From the NCBI GenBank assembly GCA_024364735.1, contig JAGFNQ010006445.1, forward strand, positions 1 to 64,000: a stretch of 64,000 nt of DNA, read 5' to 3'. Positions 1 through 11,289 of this stretch are shown one piece after another (the first letter of the stretch is position 1; each line of letters opens with the position of its first letter). Source of the stretch: Boesenbergia rotunda. Lineage: Eukaryota; Streptophyta; Magnoliopsida; Zingiberales; Zingiberaceae. Made by a program: the position numbers and the translations under genes. The notes beneath the pieces were generated by a model. It had not been told where the DNA came from. It did no database searches and saw only the letters and a list, made by a program, of their open reading frames with translations.

Positions 1-769
1 ATTGAGGCATAGACCGTGTCATCCTCGAGTCAATCTATATCTTGAACTCCAAGTAGACTCACACTAATCAAGTGAGCTCAATATCTCATATTGACTCACT
101 TGGGCATGGCCATGCACTTTGTGGTCTCACTCTATCAAGAATACGATATCGCTCCCGTCATATAGGAGGGATAGATCCCATCTACATCACTCACATCCCT
201 CTCCATAATTTGTTACATACCCAGTAATCGCCTTTATAGTCCACCCATTTACGGGTGACGTTTGAAGAAACAAAGTACGCAACTCCTTATGTAGGGAATC
301 CATGGTGACTTCAAGTCCAAGGACTAATAGTCATACTAATAGCCACATGAGAAAGTATATGACACTCATATAACGATCCATGATACTTTCTCATGGCGGG
401 TCATTCAATATACATTCTCTAATGAATACCCATGTGTCAACTTGATATCTCTATATCCCATGACTTATGAGATCAAGTCATCATGTTGACCTACATGCTA
501 GTCTCTACGTATTAACATTGTCCCTGAATGTTAATACTCGACTAGGAATAATTTAGAGTAGTGTTCTCCATATCATCTCACTATCGATTCAACCAATCGA
601 TTGATATAGATAAGAACCTTCTACTCAAGGACATTATTATACTTAGCTAATTGGCACAAATACACGTAAGTATAATAACCATAAAACATGCCTTTATTTA
701 TACATAGGAATATGATACAAATTAGTCCATACAATCATTACATGATCGGCTCTAGGGCTCTCACCAACA
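1..769 (-). mobile_element. Partial 3' LTR, family A (Ty1/copia)
   Basis: On the minus strand the LTR begins at 769 with TGTTGGTGAGAGCCC, directly after a purine tract (770-779) that follows the pol stop. It runs off the left edge of the window, so its other end and target duplication are not visible. The same sequence recurs on the plus strand at 33100-33502 and 34902-35290 inside the family A solo LTR, which shows that the full LTR is about 1.9 kb. No gene is seen in it. Confidence 0.85.
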
Positions 770-783
770 ATCTCCCACTAGCA

Positions 784-1481
784 CTAGTGCCAATCACTGT
801 AGTATCTAATACCCAATGATCTAGTGTGACCATCATGCTTTGTCTGTGCCAAAGCCTTGGTCAGGGGATCTGCGACATTCGCCTCTGTGGGTACTCTGCA
901 TATCTTCACATCTCCTCTATCGATGATCTCTCGAATGAGATGGAAGCGCCGTAGTATATGTTTGGTCCGCTGGTGTGAGCGAGGTTCCTTAGCCTGCGCA
1001 ATAGCTCCATTATTGTCACAATAGAGCTCTATGGGATCTGCAATGCTAGGAACCACCCCAAGCTCTGCAACGAACTTGCGGATCCAAACTGCCTCCTTTG
1101 CTGCCTCTGATGCAGCAATATACTCAGCCTCTGTTGTAGAATCAGCAACTGTGTCCTGCTTCGAACTCTTCCAGCTCACAGCGCCGCCATTCAGACAAAA
1201 CACGAACCCTGACTGCGACCGATAATCATCCTGGTCGGTTTGGAAGCTGGCATCACTGTAACCCTTTACAGTTAGCTCCTCATCGCCTCCATATATCAAG
1301 AAATATTCTTTAGTCCTTCTCAAGTACTTAAGAATATTCTTGACCGCTATCCAGTGACGCTCACCTGGATCTGACTGGTATCTGCTCGTCATACTTAAAG
1401 CATACGAGACATCAGGGCGAGTACATAGCATGGCGTACATGATAGATCCTATGGCCGAGGCATAAGGGATCTGATCCATGC
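784..1481 (-). pseudogene. Ty1/copia RNase H, 3' end of pol (family A), truncated
   Basis: The open frame from 1479 to 784 encodes 231 residues of the end of a copia polyprotein: the RT-RNase H junction (YASAIGSIMYAM, then TRPDVSYAL), followed by RNase H with YSDAS, the TEAEYIAASEA block, the CDNNGAI block and the closing ADPLTKALAQTKHDGH. RNase H removes the RNA strand during reverse transcription. The stop codon lies 14 bases from the LTR, which is normal for copia. Upstream coding sequence is lost: at 1481/1482 the frame runs into a different element (family B). gag, protease, integrase and most of RT are not found nearby, so this is a remnant. Confidence 0.9.
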
Positions 1482-2910
1482 ATCCTTAATTGATTTTATA
1501 AAATAAAATAAACCAATCCATGGTTCATTTTAATTTCCATGAAAAATAAACCAAACCTTGGTTTATTATATACAAATTTATATCATCCATAATTTTATAA
1601 AATAAACCACACTTGGTTTATTTTATAAATTGAACCAAAAATTTGGTTCTCTCCCTTTATTGTGGCCGGCCAAGCAAAGAGGATGGAGACCCACTTTGGC
1701 CGACCCATCCAAGCCACGCCCCAATGAATTAAACTTATTTAATTCATCTATTAAGTCTTCAAAAGACTTAGCCATTTTACGCTTCCGATGCGTCTCTGAA
1801 AATTCAGATTCGACTTATCGTTTGGCTTAACCAAACCTAATCTCTCTTGATTGGAAAATCTAATTTTCAACTCGTTTTAAATCCCTCGGATTACTCGTAG
1901 TGCGTGTGACTAAATAGGCTTTCGATTTATGTTGGTCGTCTATAATTAACTAATTATAGAACGATCATGAGTGGCACCTAGTAGTACATCATGATCCCCA
2001 ATTAATCGAAAGATCAACGGTTGACCTCAGAAACTATTCTGAAACCCTTCAACAACTATAATGAATCGTGCCCCATTCGCTTCACCATCTTATACCCACT
2101 TGGTTCAGGACATGGTTTATGTGTGTCAGTCCCCACTAGGCTGACTACGTCACACCTAGCCCAAGTAACGTTGTCTTGTCCTACGGATTCTAATTACTCT
2201 CATGTATTTAAGAGATTCATACTCTGAATATGTCATGCTCTGGCCAGAGGCTTCGAGTAACAATCCGACGATAGGCCTCGGGTATACATCTCCTCGCAAG
2301 GAGTGGTGAATCCTTTGTAGGCTGTTCAAACATCTTCGGGCACTTCGGCTTATACCCAATCATCCTGGGTCCACACCTCCTTAGAGATGCTTGCTTAAGA
2401 TGTCAAAGTATAAGTCTCCATGACCAAGATGACTTGAACACCACAAGTCAAAGGAACATCGCACTTAAGCTGCAGTAAGAACTTCATTGACATATCTATA
2501 TATAGACTACCATATGAAGTTTTACAGCCAGTCACTCCAATGAACTAGTTCCCTTAACTAGCATTCATGTTTATCTCCGAACATCCCAATGTCACCAGCC
2601 AGTGAGAATCAGCTAATTAGAGAATAACCCATGCTAGTCTCAACAGAATTGATAGTGTCCGTATTTATCAATTCATCGACTAGGGACAATTTCAATACTT
2701 CACAATTGCATGTAGAGATAATCACTAGTTGTGAATTCATCACAAATTCTCTCATGCTGTGAATTGTATTACGGACATTCAGTAAATGAGTTTAAGATAT
2801 AAATCAAATACATAAATATGTATACTCAAATAGTGAATTTTCATTTATTAAAATAAATGATTACAATCATAAGGCGATTGCCTTAGGACACTTTTCTCAT
2901 ATCCCTAACA
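1482..2910 (-). repeat. Truncated 3' LTR of family B element
   Basis: It starts on the minus strand at 2910 (TGTTAGGGAT), after the purine tract at 2911-2920, and closely matches 6405-4975 of the 5' LTR. The match ends at about 1482, where family A pol begins. The final roughly 750-800 bases of the LTR are absent. Confidence 0.85.
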
Positions 2911-2929
2911 AACTCCCACTTGGCATAAT

Positions 2930-3125
2930 ATCAATCGCTACGGTATCCAATACCACAGGCTCTAATATGACCCTCAAACTTACTTTGAGGCAAGGCCTTA
3001 GTTAAAGGATCTGCTAAATTCCTTTCAGTGGGAATTTTCTCAATTTGTATATCATTCCTACTTATAATCTCTCTGATCAGATGATAGCGGCGAAGCACAT
3101 GTTTGGATCGCTGATGAGACCTTGG
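2930..3125 (-). pseudogene. RNase H tail of family B copia pol
   Basis: Translated on the minus strand this short stretch gives the end of a copia RNase H, including HQRSKHV-like, HLIREII-like and ADPLTKAL-like blocks, just before the purine tract of the 3' LTR. Coding identity stops at about 3125, where the sequence passes abruptly into AT-rich noncoding DNA, so most of pol has been deleted. Confidence 0.75.
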
Positions 3126-3332
3126 TTCAAATAATTTCCTAAATTATCATAATCAATTTCAGAAATAATATGTTTAAGACTTTGATTTCTCTAAATCAAA
3201 TCTTATTAAATTAAGCACATGTTTGGATCGCTGATGAGACCTTGGTTCAAATAATTTCCTAAATTATCATAATCAATTTCAGAAATAATATGTTTAAGAC
3301 TTTGATTTCTCTAAATCAAATCTTATTAAATT
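3093..3332. repeat. Perfect 120-bp tandem duplication
   Basis: Bases 3093-3212 and 3213-3332 are identical over 120 bp. The unit spans the end of the RNase H remnant and the start of the AT-rich internal DNA, so it duplicated after the pol deletion. Confidence 0.95.
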
Positions 3333-4157
3333 AAGATTCCCTTAATTCAACCACATATTATTTTCATGAAAATCTTATTTAAGAAAATATACTCTATAGG
3401 AAACAATTTTCCTAATTAATTTTGGAGATAATAATATGTAAGAGCATCACCTCATAAATCAAATAAGAAAATTATCGTTTGAGAATCACCTCAAAAATTT
3501 CCAAGATTTGATCACATATTCTATTTATGGAAAATTAATATCAATAACTTAATTTGGACGGCTCCCAGAGGCTCAATCCAAAATAAGAATTTATTGATAA
3601 TATAATTTGGACGGCTCCCCGAGGCTCAATCCAAATTAAATATTTGACAGTTTAAATTCAATTTAGGAAATTTAATTATAACAACTAACTTTAAATTGGA
3701 CGGCTCCCCGAGGCTCAATCCAAAATAAAGAATTTTGTAAATAATTTAATTTCCAATTATGAATTTAAATACCAATTAATATTCCCATAATTTTGTCTAG
3801 ACTTTCTTGAAAGAAAGTGCCCAAAATGTGAGCTTTCATAAATGGAAAGTTTCCAAAATTAAAAGGTTTTCAGAATAATTGTAAGTTTCTGGTACAAAGA
3901 AAACATACGTTTTTCTAAAATAGGAAATTTCCAAAATTGGAAAGTTTCCAAAAATGGAAAGTTTTCACAATTATCATAAAATTTCAGAAACAGGGATATT
4001 TCAAAAGTTTGCGAAATTTCATGATGATTTCCAAACTTTGAAATTCCTAAATCAAAAATTTACCATAATTGGAAAGTTTCCATAATTGAAAATTTTTCCA
4101 AAATTGTGATCATGACAAAGTTTTCCGCAAAATAATTATATGATTATGTCGAACACT

Positions 4158-4175
4158 AACCGGCTCTGATACCAC
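4158..4175 (-). other. Primer binding site, family B
   Basis: The minus strand reads GTGGTATCAGAGCCGG directly after the LTR end. It contains TGGTATCAGAGC, the complement of the 3' end of initiator tRNA-Met, which is the usual primer for plant copia elements. Confidence 0.88.
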
Positions 4176-6405
4176 TGTTGGGACCGGGTGCATGTTGACA
4201 TGGATGCGGGTTCGTAATTTTAAAATTAATTACGTGCAGCGGAAGGTTTAGCATAAATAATTTCTCAAATTATTTAACCACACATCTAAGCATGCAACTT
4301 TATCTTGTGTAGACATGATCATATATTTAAAATTTTGCAGAAACGTAAACTAATTTACGTATTACCTCACGTAACTCGAAGGAAGGGACGAGATCCAACC
4401 GTAAGCGCCCCTCAGAAGCTCCGCCTCTATTCGCGTCCACGCCGAGTATCTTCGGGATGACTTCGCAAAGCCATGAGTTTCGTGTTCTCGAGAACTACTA
4501 GATTCTCCGAGAACGCGACAAGAAAACCAAGAGAGAAGTAATCGCATCGGAAAAACCTCACTACCAAGGTTGGCCGGAATCACAATTTCGGCGAGAAGGA
4601 GGAAGATGACTTGCGCCCAATCCCAAGGTGATAATGGCCGGAGAGGAAGATCGTCCCAACGGAAGAACTTTGTCGCCTCGGTGCTTCTCCTTGTGCTCAC
4701 GGCAAGAAGAAGGGAGAAGAGCCTTGTGGCCGGCCAAGAGAAAGAAGGGAGGAGAGGGAGAGAGCCCAGACAAGAATACTTCGATTGATTTCCAAGCCTT
4801 GCCTTGGGTCCTTTATATAGTGGCCTCTCAACCTCCAAGTCTTTTTTTTCTTATGGAATAAATTTTCTATGACTTATTCCATCATGCCAAGTTTTATCAT
4901 ATTTTAATTCATGATAAAAACCGACCAAGTCTCCTTTTTTCTTATGGAATAAATTTTCTTATCATGGTAAATCAATCCTTGATTGATTTTATAAAATAAA
5001 ATAAACCAATCCATGATTCATTTTAATTTCCATGAAAAATAAACCAAACCTTGGTTTATTATATACAAATTTATATCATCCATAATTTTATAAAACAAAC
5101 CACACTTGGTTTATTTTATAAATTGAACCAAAAATTTGGTTCTCTCCCTTTGTTGTGGCCGGCTAAGCAAAGAGGATGGAGACCCTCTTTGGCCGGCCCA
5201 TCCAAGCCACGCCCCAATGAATTAAACTTATTTAATTCATCTATTAAGTCTTCAAAAGACTTAGCCATTTTACGCTTCCGATGCGTCTCTGAAAATTCAG
5301 ATTCGACTTATCATTTGGCTTAACCAAACCTAATCTCTCTTGATTGGAAAATCTAATTTTCAACTCGTTTTAAATCCCTCGGATTACTCGTAGTGCGTGT
5401 GACTAAATAGGCTTTCGATTTATGTTGGTCGTCTATAATTAACTAATTATAGAACGATCATGAGTGGCACCTAGTAGTACATCATGATCCCCAATTAATC
5501 GAAAGATCAACGGTTGACCTCAGAAACTATTCTGAAACCCTTCAGCAGCTATAATGAATCGTGCCCCATTCCCTTCACCATCTTATACCCACTTGGTTCA
5601 GGACATGGTTTATGTGTGTCAGTCCCCACTAGGCTGACTACGTCACACCTAGCCCAAGTAACGTTTTCTCGTCCTACGGATTCTAATTACTCTCATGTAT
5701 TTAAGAGATTCATACTCTGAACATGTCATGCTCTGGCCAGAGGCTTCGAGTAACAATCCGACGATAGGCCTCGGGTATACATCTCCTCACAAGGAGTGGT
5801 GAATCTTTTGTAGGCTGTTCAAACATCTTCGGGCACTTCGGCTTATACCCAATCATCCTGGGTCCACACCTCCTTGGAGATGCTTGCTTAAGATGTCAAA
5901 GTATAAGTCTCCATGACCAAGATGACTTGAACACCGCAAGTCAAAGGAACATTGCACTTAAGCTGCAGTATGAACTTCATTGACATATCTATATATAGAC
6001 TATCATATGAAGTTTTACAGCCAGTCACTCCAATGAACTAGTTCCCTTAACTAGCATTCATGTTTATCTCCGGACATCCCAATGTCACCAGCCAGTGAGA
6101 ATCAGCTGATTAGAGAATAACCCATGCTAGTCTCAACAGAATTGATAGTGTCCGTATTTATCAATTCATCGACTAGGGACAATTTCAATACTTCACAATT
6201 ACACATGTAGAGATAATCACTAGTTGTGAATTCATCACAAATTCTCTCATGCTGTGAATTGTATTGCGGGCATTCAGTAAATGAGTTTAAGATCTCAATC
6301 AAATACATAAACATGTATACTCAAATAGTGAATATTCATTTATTAAAATAAATGATTACAATCATAAGGCGATTGCCTTAGGACACTTTTCTCATATCAC
6401 TAACA
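4176..6405 (-). repeat. 5' LTR of family B element (about 2.2 kb)
   Basis: The plus-strand edges are TGTTGGGACC at 4176 and CTAACA at 6405, the reverse complement of a TG...CA LTR. A minus-strand TATA-type box (TATATAAAG) lies at about 4810-4820. The GC-rich 4380-4790 stretch would be transcribed leader. The open frames in that leader overlap one another on both strands and are not treated as genes. A second copy is at 61754-63559. Confidence 0.88.
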
Positions 6406-6893
6406 CCTTGATCTGTTGCCTTCAAGCCCTCTTCGACTTTGGCTACTGTTCCTCATATGCGCACACAAGCCCTCAGTTTGCCTCCATGCCATCCTTCATG
6501 CACGCCACGAAGTCCGCTTCCCTCAGCTCATCATTCCTGCTCCAGCAGCCTCGACCTGTTGCCTTCAAACCCTCTTTGACTTTGGCCCTCGTCCCTCAGA
6601 TGCGCACACAAGCCTTCGGCTTGCCTCCATGCCATCCTTCACGTACGCCTCGAAGTCTGCTTCCCTCAGCTCATCATCCCTGCTTTGTCCATGGTCCCTC
6701 GGATGCGCACACAAGCCCACGGCTTGCCTCCATGCCACCCTTCACCATACCCGAAGACGTCCAACCAAGTCTATGTGTATCCTGCAAACCTGCTCACTCA
6801 AATACATATATCAAATACAAGGGTGAATCTAACTTAAACTCTTTGCCCAAACATCAAAACACATGGTCACTCCGGACCATAGATTGCCCAACA
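6406..6893 (-). repeat. LTR fragment, family D
   Basis: This stretch matches the right part of the complete family D solo LTR at 52007-53016: the same order of TGCGCACAC-like, CATGCCATCCTTCA and GGTCACTCCGGACCA blocks. The minus-strand LTR start is at 6893 (TGTTGGGCAATC). The other end is cut by the family B element. A 167-codon plus-strand frame (6408-6911) lies in it but is a chance frame in LTR sequence. Confidence 0.75.
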
Positions 6894-8236
6894 AGTGGAA
6901 GACCTAGTTAGGAAGTATGCAATGAAAGTTCTAGTTGAGAAATAGTCAATGAAAGTCTTGGTTGAGAACTAGGCAATGAAAATCCTAACGAGTCTATACA
7001 GTGGAAGACTTAGTCGGGAATTAGATAATGGAAGTACTAATGGGGCTAGGCGACAGGAAGTCCTAGGGGTTAGGCAATGGAAAGTCCAACAGGAAACTTG
7101 GTAAAGGAAAAGTCCAAGTGGGTCAAAAGTTGACTAGACCATTGGTAATCAAAAGGGAAAGTCTAAGTGGGTCAAAGGCTGACCAGACACTAAGTGAAGA
7201 AGCCCCTGAGGTTAAAGTTGACTGGATGCTAGGCAACGGAAAATCCCAACAGGTCATGGATAGTGGGCAACGAAAGTCCTAGGAGGTTGAGATTGATGAG
7301 ATACCAAACAAGATGTGATTTCAACTTTGGAAATGCTAAAATTAGGGTTAGTAATTAATTACCATGAAGTGGAATTGATTAGCAAACCCTGAACCCAAAT
7401 TTCTAAGTTTATTACTCGAATAGATTAATTTAATAGATTGAGTAGTGTTAATCGATTGAGGCAATTGATTAGCAGCTCATTTCAAAGAGCACTATAAGGT
7501 TTGAAATTGATTGGCAAATCGATTACCCTAAGGTCGATTGATTGGGAGCATTTACGAGAGAGCACAGAACGTGCTGGAATCAATTAGGGCAATCAATTGG
7601 AGACTTTTGCGATAGCACAATGTTTTCCGTAAAAAGAGAAAACATCTGAATCTATTAGGTCAATCGATTAGAAGTAGTTAATCGATTGGTATGACTCATC
7701 AATTGATTTGAGAGTCATTTTATAGGTTTTGAACGGTTGATTTGATATAGCAATCGATTGGGGGTAAGGTTAATCGATTGGCTGATGCTTTTTATCCCGA
7801 AATCAATCCTAGAAAAGGGGTTCTCATGGACATTTGAAGATGTTGGTTCTTAAGGGTTTAGAGAAGATGTATTGTTGCATTTTTTACCATCAAGAGGTAA
7901 TCCAAAGTAAGTAAAATAAGATTTTTTATTGTAAAGTCATTTTCAATTGTATTTATCTTTGCATTCTCGTTTTTTGTTATGTTTTTGTAAGAAAAGTTTG
8001 TATGAGGCTTCTTCACCTTCGTAAGATTTTCGAGAAGGTAGTTTTCATATTGGATGTTGTGAGTGAGGAGTGAACTCTTGAATTAGTCGTCTCAAAAAAA
8101 TGGATACCATATAAAATTATTCGCTTCAAATGAAGATACAAGTATTGAAGAGTATGTACACTTCAAATTTCCACTATTAATTTCAAAGAAGAATCGAAGT
8201 TATTCATTCCCTTTTAGCTCCTACGGGTCCCAACAC
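6894..8236 (+). repeat. LTR fragment, family C
   Basis: It resembles the family C LTRs at 43392-44850 and 60873-61753, sharing the repeated phrases around GTCCTAGG, GGGTCAA..TTGAC, GAGAGCACAGAA and many AATCGATT-like motifs (7330-7780). It ends with GGGTCCCAACA at 8236, a plausible LTR end. The left end is cut by family D. No coding sequence is seen. Confidence 0.65.
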
Positions 8237-8311
8237 CATAGTGTAGTGTGCAGGTTATACTAAGCCTCCACCTCAATACCCACTTGTTCCAATGAAAGAC
8301 GATTTGGAACT

Positions 8312-8320
8312 TTGAATAAT
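8312..8320. repeat. 9-bp target site duplication, left copy
   Basis: TTGAATAAT lies immediately outside the left inverted terminus of the foldback element and matches 11818-11826 exactly. Confidence 0.92.
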
Positions 8321-8966
8321 CGGCAATTTACCAATGGGCATACCTAAGAATTGGAAATTACCAAAAGGCATACCATGGTTTCATTTTCACTAAACGGCGC
8401 ACTCATTTTAGTGAACTTCCACTTATACCCCTCTGCTAACTACTGCCTTTCTCTTTCTCTCTGAATAACAAATTCCGAGACGTCTGCACATGCTTTTTCA
8501 GACTTTTATTTTAAAATAATATATTATGGAATCGGCATTAAACTAAAAAACGTAAGGTAAAAATCGAAAAAATATTTCAGTTAAAAAATATCTCATCCAA
8601 CGTGATTTAAAAATATAAATAAATAATTTTTTATATTAGATTAATAGAAATTAATATATTAAAAATATTTAATAAATATATTAATATATAAAATAAAATT
8701 TGAAATCAACAGATTTTAGGCAGCGTGGGCCTGAAATCTTTTGATTCAGGTCCAACGTGGACTCAAATTTTTTTCTATTTTAAAAATATATTAATATATA
8801 AAAAACCTATCAAAACATGTAATTTCAGATTAAAACGCAGGGTCTAAAGTCACGCTAGGAGGGCTGAACACAGATGTGTTCAGGCCCTCCAGGCCTAAGG
8901 AATGTTCATGCCCTCCTTGGGCCTGAACAATCTTGGATAAATATAAGTAAATTAAATAAAAATATA

Positions 8967-9745
8967 AATAGTTCTAGTTAGAGTTGAGCTAGGAGATGGT
9001 ATTTTTGGTGTCTAAACTTCTAATGATTATAAATTATGTTGCAATAGGAGATTTTTAGGTCTATCAGTGGGTTTTCACCAAAACCCATTGATAGACCCAG
9101 GATATTTGGATTTCTCAAAATCCAATATCAATAGTTAGAGTTGAGCTAGGAGATGATATTTTTGGTGTCTAAACTTCTAATGATTATAAATTATGTTGCA
9201 ATAGGAGATTTTTAGGTCTATCAGTGGGTTTTCATCAAAACCCACTGTTGGACCTACGATATTTGGATTTCTCAAAATCCAATATCAATAGTTCAAGTTG
9301 AGCTAGGAGATGGTATTTTTGGTGTCCAAACTTCTAATGATTATAAATTATGTTGCAATGGGAGATTTTGGGTCTATCAGTGAGTTTTCACCAAAACCCA
9401 CTGATGGACCTAGGATATTTAGATTTCTCAAAATCTAATATCAATAGTTAGAGTTGAGCTAGGAGATGGTATTTTTGGTGTCCAAACTTCTAATGATTAT
9501 AAATTATGTTGCAATGAGAGATTTTTAGGTCTATCAGTGAGTTTTCACCAAAACCCACTGATGGACCTAGGATATTTGGATTTCTCAAAATCCAACATCA
9601 ATAGTTAGAGTTGAGCTACGAGATGGTATTTTTGGTGTCCAAACTTCTAATGATTATAAATTATGTTGCAATAGGAGATTTTTAGGTCTATCAGTGGGTT
9701 TCGGTGAAAACTCACTGAGGGACCTAGGATACTTGGATTTCTCCA
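8967..9745 (+). repeat. Tandem repeat block in left MULE arm (about 160 bp x 5)
   Basis: Five copies of a unit of about 155-165 bp recur from 8967. Each contains GTTAGAGTTGAGCTAGGAGA, a TATTTTTGGTGTC block, TAATGATTATAAATTATG and a hairpin of the type GGGTTTTCACCAAAACCCA. The units differ by scattered substitutions, and the last is the most diverged. Confidence 0.9.
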
Positions 9746-10125
9746 TACTTAATATCTCTATTTAGAATTTACTTAGGAGATGTTATTTCTGATGTACAAA
9801 CTTAGTACCAATAATTTTCAGTTATGTTCTCTAACCGTATCAGTTGACACACAAAGATGTATAAATATGACTGCATTTTGGCCACATACAGTTAAAAGAA
9901 AAATCTCTTTCAATATGATTTAAAAAATATAAAGAGATAATTTTTTATATTTGATTAATCTAAATTAATTGAATGAAAAAGCGTCATTTTTATAAAGAGA
10001 TGTTTCTAAATTAATCTAAATTTTTTATAATTTAATTGAATGAAACAGCGTCATTTTTATATCTTTCTCAGTGATTTTTATTGTGATTTCAGAAATATAA
10101 AGGGATGTTTCTTTACGTTTCAGAC

Positions 10126-10460
10126 TTACGTAAAAAAACCTATCATAACACATGATTTCAAGCCGACGCAGGACCTATCAAAACACGTAATTTCATATTC
10201 AAACGTAGGGTAAAATCGTGCTAGGAGGGCCTAAATACAGATGTATTCGGGCCCAAGGAGGGCCTGAATACAAATGTATTCAAGCCCAAAGAGGGCCTGA
10301 ATATATTTGTCTTCAGGCCCTCCTTGGGCCTGAATACATCTGTATTCAGGTCCTCCTAGCGCGATTTTACCCTGCGTTTGAATATAAAATTACGTGTTTT
10401 GATAGGTCCTGCTTCGGCTTGAAATATGTTATGATATGTTTTTTTACGTAAGTCTGAAAC
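10126..10460. repeat. Nested inverted repeat in MULE centre
   Basis: Bases 10126-10290 and about 10300-10460 are imperfect reverse complements, both built around GGAGGGCCTGAATAC and TGTATTCAGGCCCTCCT-like motifs. The same motifs, as AGGAGGGCTGAACACA, occur in the outer arms near 8860 and 11185, so the centre looks like a diverged copy of the outer arm. Confidence 0.75.
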
Positions 10461-10502
10461 GTAAAGATTTCTGAATACATAATCACTGAAAACAAAAATA
10501 CC

Positions 10503-10507
<5 letters not shown>

Positions 10508-10553
<46 letters not shown>

Positions 10554-10581
10554 TCTATATTAATATTGGATTTTGAGAAAT

Positions 10582-10621
<40 letters not shown>
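10508..10621. repeat. Two long poly(A) runs
   Basis: An A run of 43 bases (10508-10550) and one of 39 bases (10583-10621) are separated by about 32 bases. A matching T run of 56 bases lies in the right arm at 11232-11287. Their true lengths are uncertain in any sequencing data. Confidence 0.9.
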
Positions 10622-10623
<2 letters not shown>

Positions 10624-11090
10624 AGAAATCAAGTATCCTAGGTCATGAGTGAGTTTTCACCGAAATCCACTGATAGACCTAAAAATCTCCTATTGCAACA
10701 TAATTTATAATCATTAGAAGTTTGAACACCAAAAATACCATCTCCTAGCTCAACTCTAACTATTGATATTGGATTTTGAGAAATCCAAATATTATACGTC
10801 CATTAGTGGGTTTTGGTGAAAATTCACTGATAGACCTAAAAATCTCCCATTGCAACATAATTTATAATCATTAGAAGTTTGGACACCAAAAATACCATCT
10901 CCTAGCTCAACTCTAACTATTGATATTGGATTTTGAGAAATCCAAATATCCTAGGTCCATCAGTGGGTTTTGGTGAAAACCTACTGATAGACCTAAAAAT
11001 CTCCTATTGCAACATAATTTATAATCATTAGACGTTTAGACACCAAAAATAACATCTCCTAACTCAACTCTAACTAGAACTATTGATATT
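10622..11090 (-). repeat. Tandem repeat block in right MULE arm (inverted, about 3 units)
   Basis: The same unit as at 8967-9745 occurs here about three times in reverse orientation. The copy number difference (five against three) means that the two arms are not exact mirror images. Confidence 0.88.
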
Positions 11091-11230
11091 TTTATTTAAT
11101 TTACTTATATTTATCCAAGATTGTTCAGGCCCAAGGAGGGCCTGAACATTCCTTAGGCCTGGAGGGCCTGAACACATCTGTGTTCAGGCCCTCCTAGCGT
11201 GACATCAGATCCTGCGTTTTATTGAATTAT

Positions 11231-11231
<1 letters not shown>

Positions 11232-11287
<56 letters not shown>
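11232..11287. repeat. Poly(T) run of 56 bases
   Basis: It lies in the right MULE arm at a point where the left arm has no counterpart (compare the region near 8830). It may be slippage or an assembly effect. Confidence 0.9.

Positions 11288-11289
<2 letters not shown>

Larger units (their letters stand above)
1482..6405 (-). mobile_element. Internally deleted Ty1/copia element, family B
   Basis: Read on the minus strand it has a 5' LTR (6405 to 4176), a tRNA-Met primer site, about 1.2 kb of internal DNA, a purine tract and a 3' LTR (2910 to about 1482) that lacks its last roughly 750-800 bases. The only coding remnant is the tail of RNase H at 2930-3125. gag, protease, integrase and RT are missing, so the element is non-autonomous. 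No matching target duplication is seen because the left end is a truncation point against family A pol. The internal DNA from 3333 to 4157 is AT-rich and noncoding, with a short GGACGGCTCCC motif in three copies near 3556, 3607 and 3698. Confidence 0.85.

Noticed and set aside
4362..4861. Overlapping frames of 70-158 codons on both strands
   Set aside because: They lie in the transcribed leader of the family B LTR, and the second copy (61930-62310) does not preserve any of them.
6408..6911. 167-codon frame rich in Ser, Pro and His
   Set aside because: It lies in a family D LTR fragment; the same DNA at 52613-52949 reads with different breaks, so it is not a conserved protein.
6876..8241. CCATA on both sides of the family C fragment as a target duplication
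   Set aside because: The left copy lies 13 bases inside the family D LTR and not next to a TG end, so the match is probably chance.
10218..10451. 77-codon frame with repeated GGPEY..CI..Q
   Set aside because: It arises from the nested inverted repeat of the MULE and has no counterpart in the outer arms.
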